A DNA stretch of 6,741 bases from Patescibacteria group bacterium (lineage in GTDB: Bacteria; Patescibacteriota; Patescibacteriia; UBA2591; UBA6264). Positions 5,738 through 6,741 of the stretch are shown here, in pieces. Location of the stretch: NCBI GenBank assembly GCA_022572625.1, contig JACZVN010000024.1:1-6741 (forward strand), in the 5' to 3' direction. The position numbers were made by a program, and so were the translations under genes. Positions within the stretch are counted from its first letter, which is position 1. Each line of letters starts with the position of its first letter. The notes under the pieces are model-generated. The model did no database searches, was not told the origin of the DNA, and saw only the letters and a list, made by a program, of their open reading frames with translations.

Positions 5738-6741
5738 CTATTCTCTCGCCGCTCTTAAAACTTCTTCCAAAGTAGTGATACCCCGCAAAGCCTTAATATA
5801 ACCATCTTTAATCATTTCAATCATTTTTTGTCTTTCAAATTCTTGTTTTATTTCTTTAATTCTAGCCCGGCGGACAATAATATCTTTCATTTCTTCAGTG
5901 ACTTCCAAAGCTTCAAAAATAGCGATTCTTCCTTTGTAGCCTTCGTTATTGCACCGGGAACAACCCGCTCCTCGGTAAAACTCCAACCGGCCTGTTTTTT
6001 TAGATTTAAACGTATCTAAATTAATTTCTTTAATATCTTTTAAGGCTTCTAGAATGGATTTTTCTGTTTCGACTGGCAATTCAATCATCTGTTTACAGTG
6101 TGAACAAATTTTTCTGACCAATCTTTGAGCCACCACTAAATTGAGTGACGAAGCAATTAAAAATGGTTCAATGCCCATATCTATTAATCGGGGCACCGCT
6201 CCTAGGGCATCGTTGGTATGCAAAGTAGAAAGGACAATATGACCAGTCAGAGCTGCGTGAGTAGCTAAACTAGCTGTTTCCTTATCACGAATTTCGCCCA
6301 CCATAATAATATCCGGATCCTGACGGATAACTGAACGAATACCTGAAGCAAATGAATAACCAATTGCTGGTTGAACCTGTGATTGATTAATTCCGGGCAG
6401 AAAGTATTCAATTGGATCTTCTAAAGTCACAATATTAACCGATGATTGATTGAGCCGTTTCATAACCGCATAAAGGGTGGTACTTTTGCCACAACCGGTC
6501 GGACCAGTGATTAAAACCATCCCGTGCGGCCGGGCTAAATTTCTTTGAATTGCCTTAATGCCAATCCCCCAAAATCCCAAATCCTTTAAATCAAAAATTT
6601 TTCTGGCCGGATCGAGAATCCTCATCACTGCCTTTTCTTTACCGAGTAAAGGAAAAATAGAAACACGCATATCTACGTTTCGCTTAGAAATCATGACGCG
6701 GATACGGCCGTCCTGTGGAATACGGGTTTCATCAAGTTTTA
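5738..6741 (-). CDS. pilB: Type IV pilus assembly ATPase PilB (GspE family), 5' end missing
   Basis: A hexameric cytoplasmic ATPase that powers pilus extension through PilC. The frame is open to the window edge; the codons upstream of the internal Met at 6694 read KLDETRIPQDGRIRV, a conserved GspE/PilB segment, so that Met is not the start and the N-terminal domain lies outside. Counting from Met 6694: Walker A GPTGCGKS (64-71), Asp-box EDPIEY (92-97), Walker B IIMVGEIRD (129-137), His-box TGH (150-152) and LHT (158-160), and the tetracysteine zinc motif Cys197, Cys200, Cys245, Cys248, which is typical of extension rather than retraction ATPases. All catalytic motifs are intact, in contrast to the next gene. 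It is 54 bases upstream of the pilT-like gene and probably heads or continues the pil operon. Confidence 0.97.
   Translation of the reverse strand, partial: KLDETRIPQDGRIRVMISKRNVDMRVSIFPLLGKEKAVMRILDPARKIFDLKDLGFWGIGIKAIQRNLARPHGMVLITGPTGCGKSTTLYAVMKRLNQSSVNIVTLEDPIEYFLPGINQSQVQPAIGYSFASGIRSVIRQDPDIIMVGEIRDKETASLATHAALTGHIVLSTLHTNDALGAVPRLIDMGIEPFLIASSLNLVVAQRLVRKICSHCKQMIELPVETEKSILEALKDIKEINLDTFKSKKTGRLEFYRGAGCSRCNNEGYKGRIAIFEALEVTEEMKDIIVRRARIKEIKQEFERQKMIEMIKDGYIKALRGITTLEEVLRAARE

Noticed and set aside
5828..6019. Plus-strand open frame antisense to pilB
   Set aside because: Phe/Ser-rich shadow of the Lys/Glu-rich pilB C-terminus.
1..6741. Alternative genetic code (UGA read as glycine, as in some CPR groups)
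   Set aside because: All genes read through in the standard code with no internal UGA; although no gene here ends in UGA, the handful of stops is too few to argue from.
1..6741. CRISPR array, insertion sequence or prophage
   Set aside because: No regularly spaced direct repeats, transposase, integrase or phage-like genes were found; the only inverted repeats are short and isolated.

Overview
The window looks like chromosomal DNA of a small-genome bacterium, most likely a member of the Candidate Phyla Radiation (Patescibacteria, Parcubacteria-like). This is an inference. It rests on moderately low GC (about 35-40% in lines counted by eye), very tight gene packing, AT-only spacers, almost no Shine-Dalgarno sequences, and a compact type IV pilus block (pilB, a pilT-like gene, pilC) beside fpg, a DUF502 membrane protein and an MFS carrier. 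The standard bacterial code works throughout; every visible stop is TAA or TAG.

Layout, left to right. Bases 1-446 hold a decaying queH (epoxyqueuosine reductase) on the minus strand: an intact N-terminal half, then frameshifted homology. Its start codon overlaps by one base the stop of an MFS transporter (446-1597, minus). That transporter begins 18 bases downstream of a tRNA-Pro(CGG) (1616-1691, minus). A short palindromic divergent promoter region separates this tRNA from a DUF502 membrane protein (1775-2371, plus), the only plus-strand gene and the only one with a clear Shine-Dalgarno. It ends in a hairpin terminator (2371-2396) shared with the convergent fpg/mutM DNA glycosylase gene (2398-3231, minus). 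Upstream of fpg lies a tRNA-Val(CAC) (3256-3327), whose first base is the last base of the pilC stop codon. Then come pilC (3327-4538), a long AT-rich inverted repeat, a pilT-like gene (4610-5683) and pilB (5738 to the window edge, 5' end missing), all minus.

How the genes work together. PilB is the pilus extension ATPase and has all its catalytic motifs. PilC is the inner-membrane platform protein that PilB turns. The pilT position, normally the retraction ATPase, is occupied by a full-length protein that has lost the Walker A lysine, the Walker B glutamate, the Asp-box aspartate and both His-box histidines. It is probably a pseudo-ATPase with a regulatory or structural role. The pilus may therefore extend without classical PilT-powered retraction, unless another pilT lies elsewhere.

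The most notable points are this degenerate PilT, a tRNA-Pro whose T-loop reads GUGC and whose D-loop lacks the GG pair (features described for staphylococcal peptidoglycan-specific tRNA-Gly), and the one-base overlap of the pilC stop codon with the mature tRNA-Val 5' end. I see no CRISPR array, insertion sequence or phage gene.
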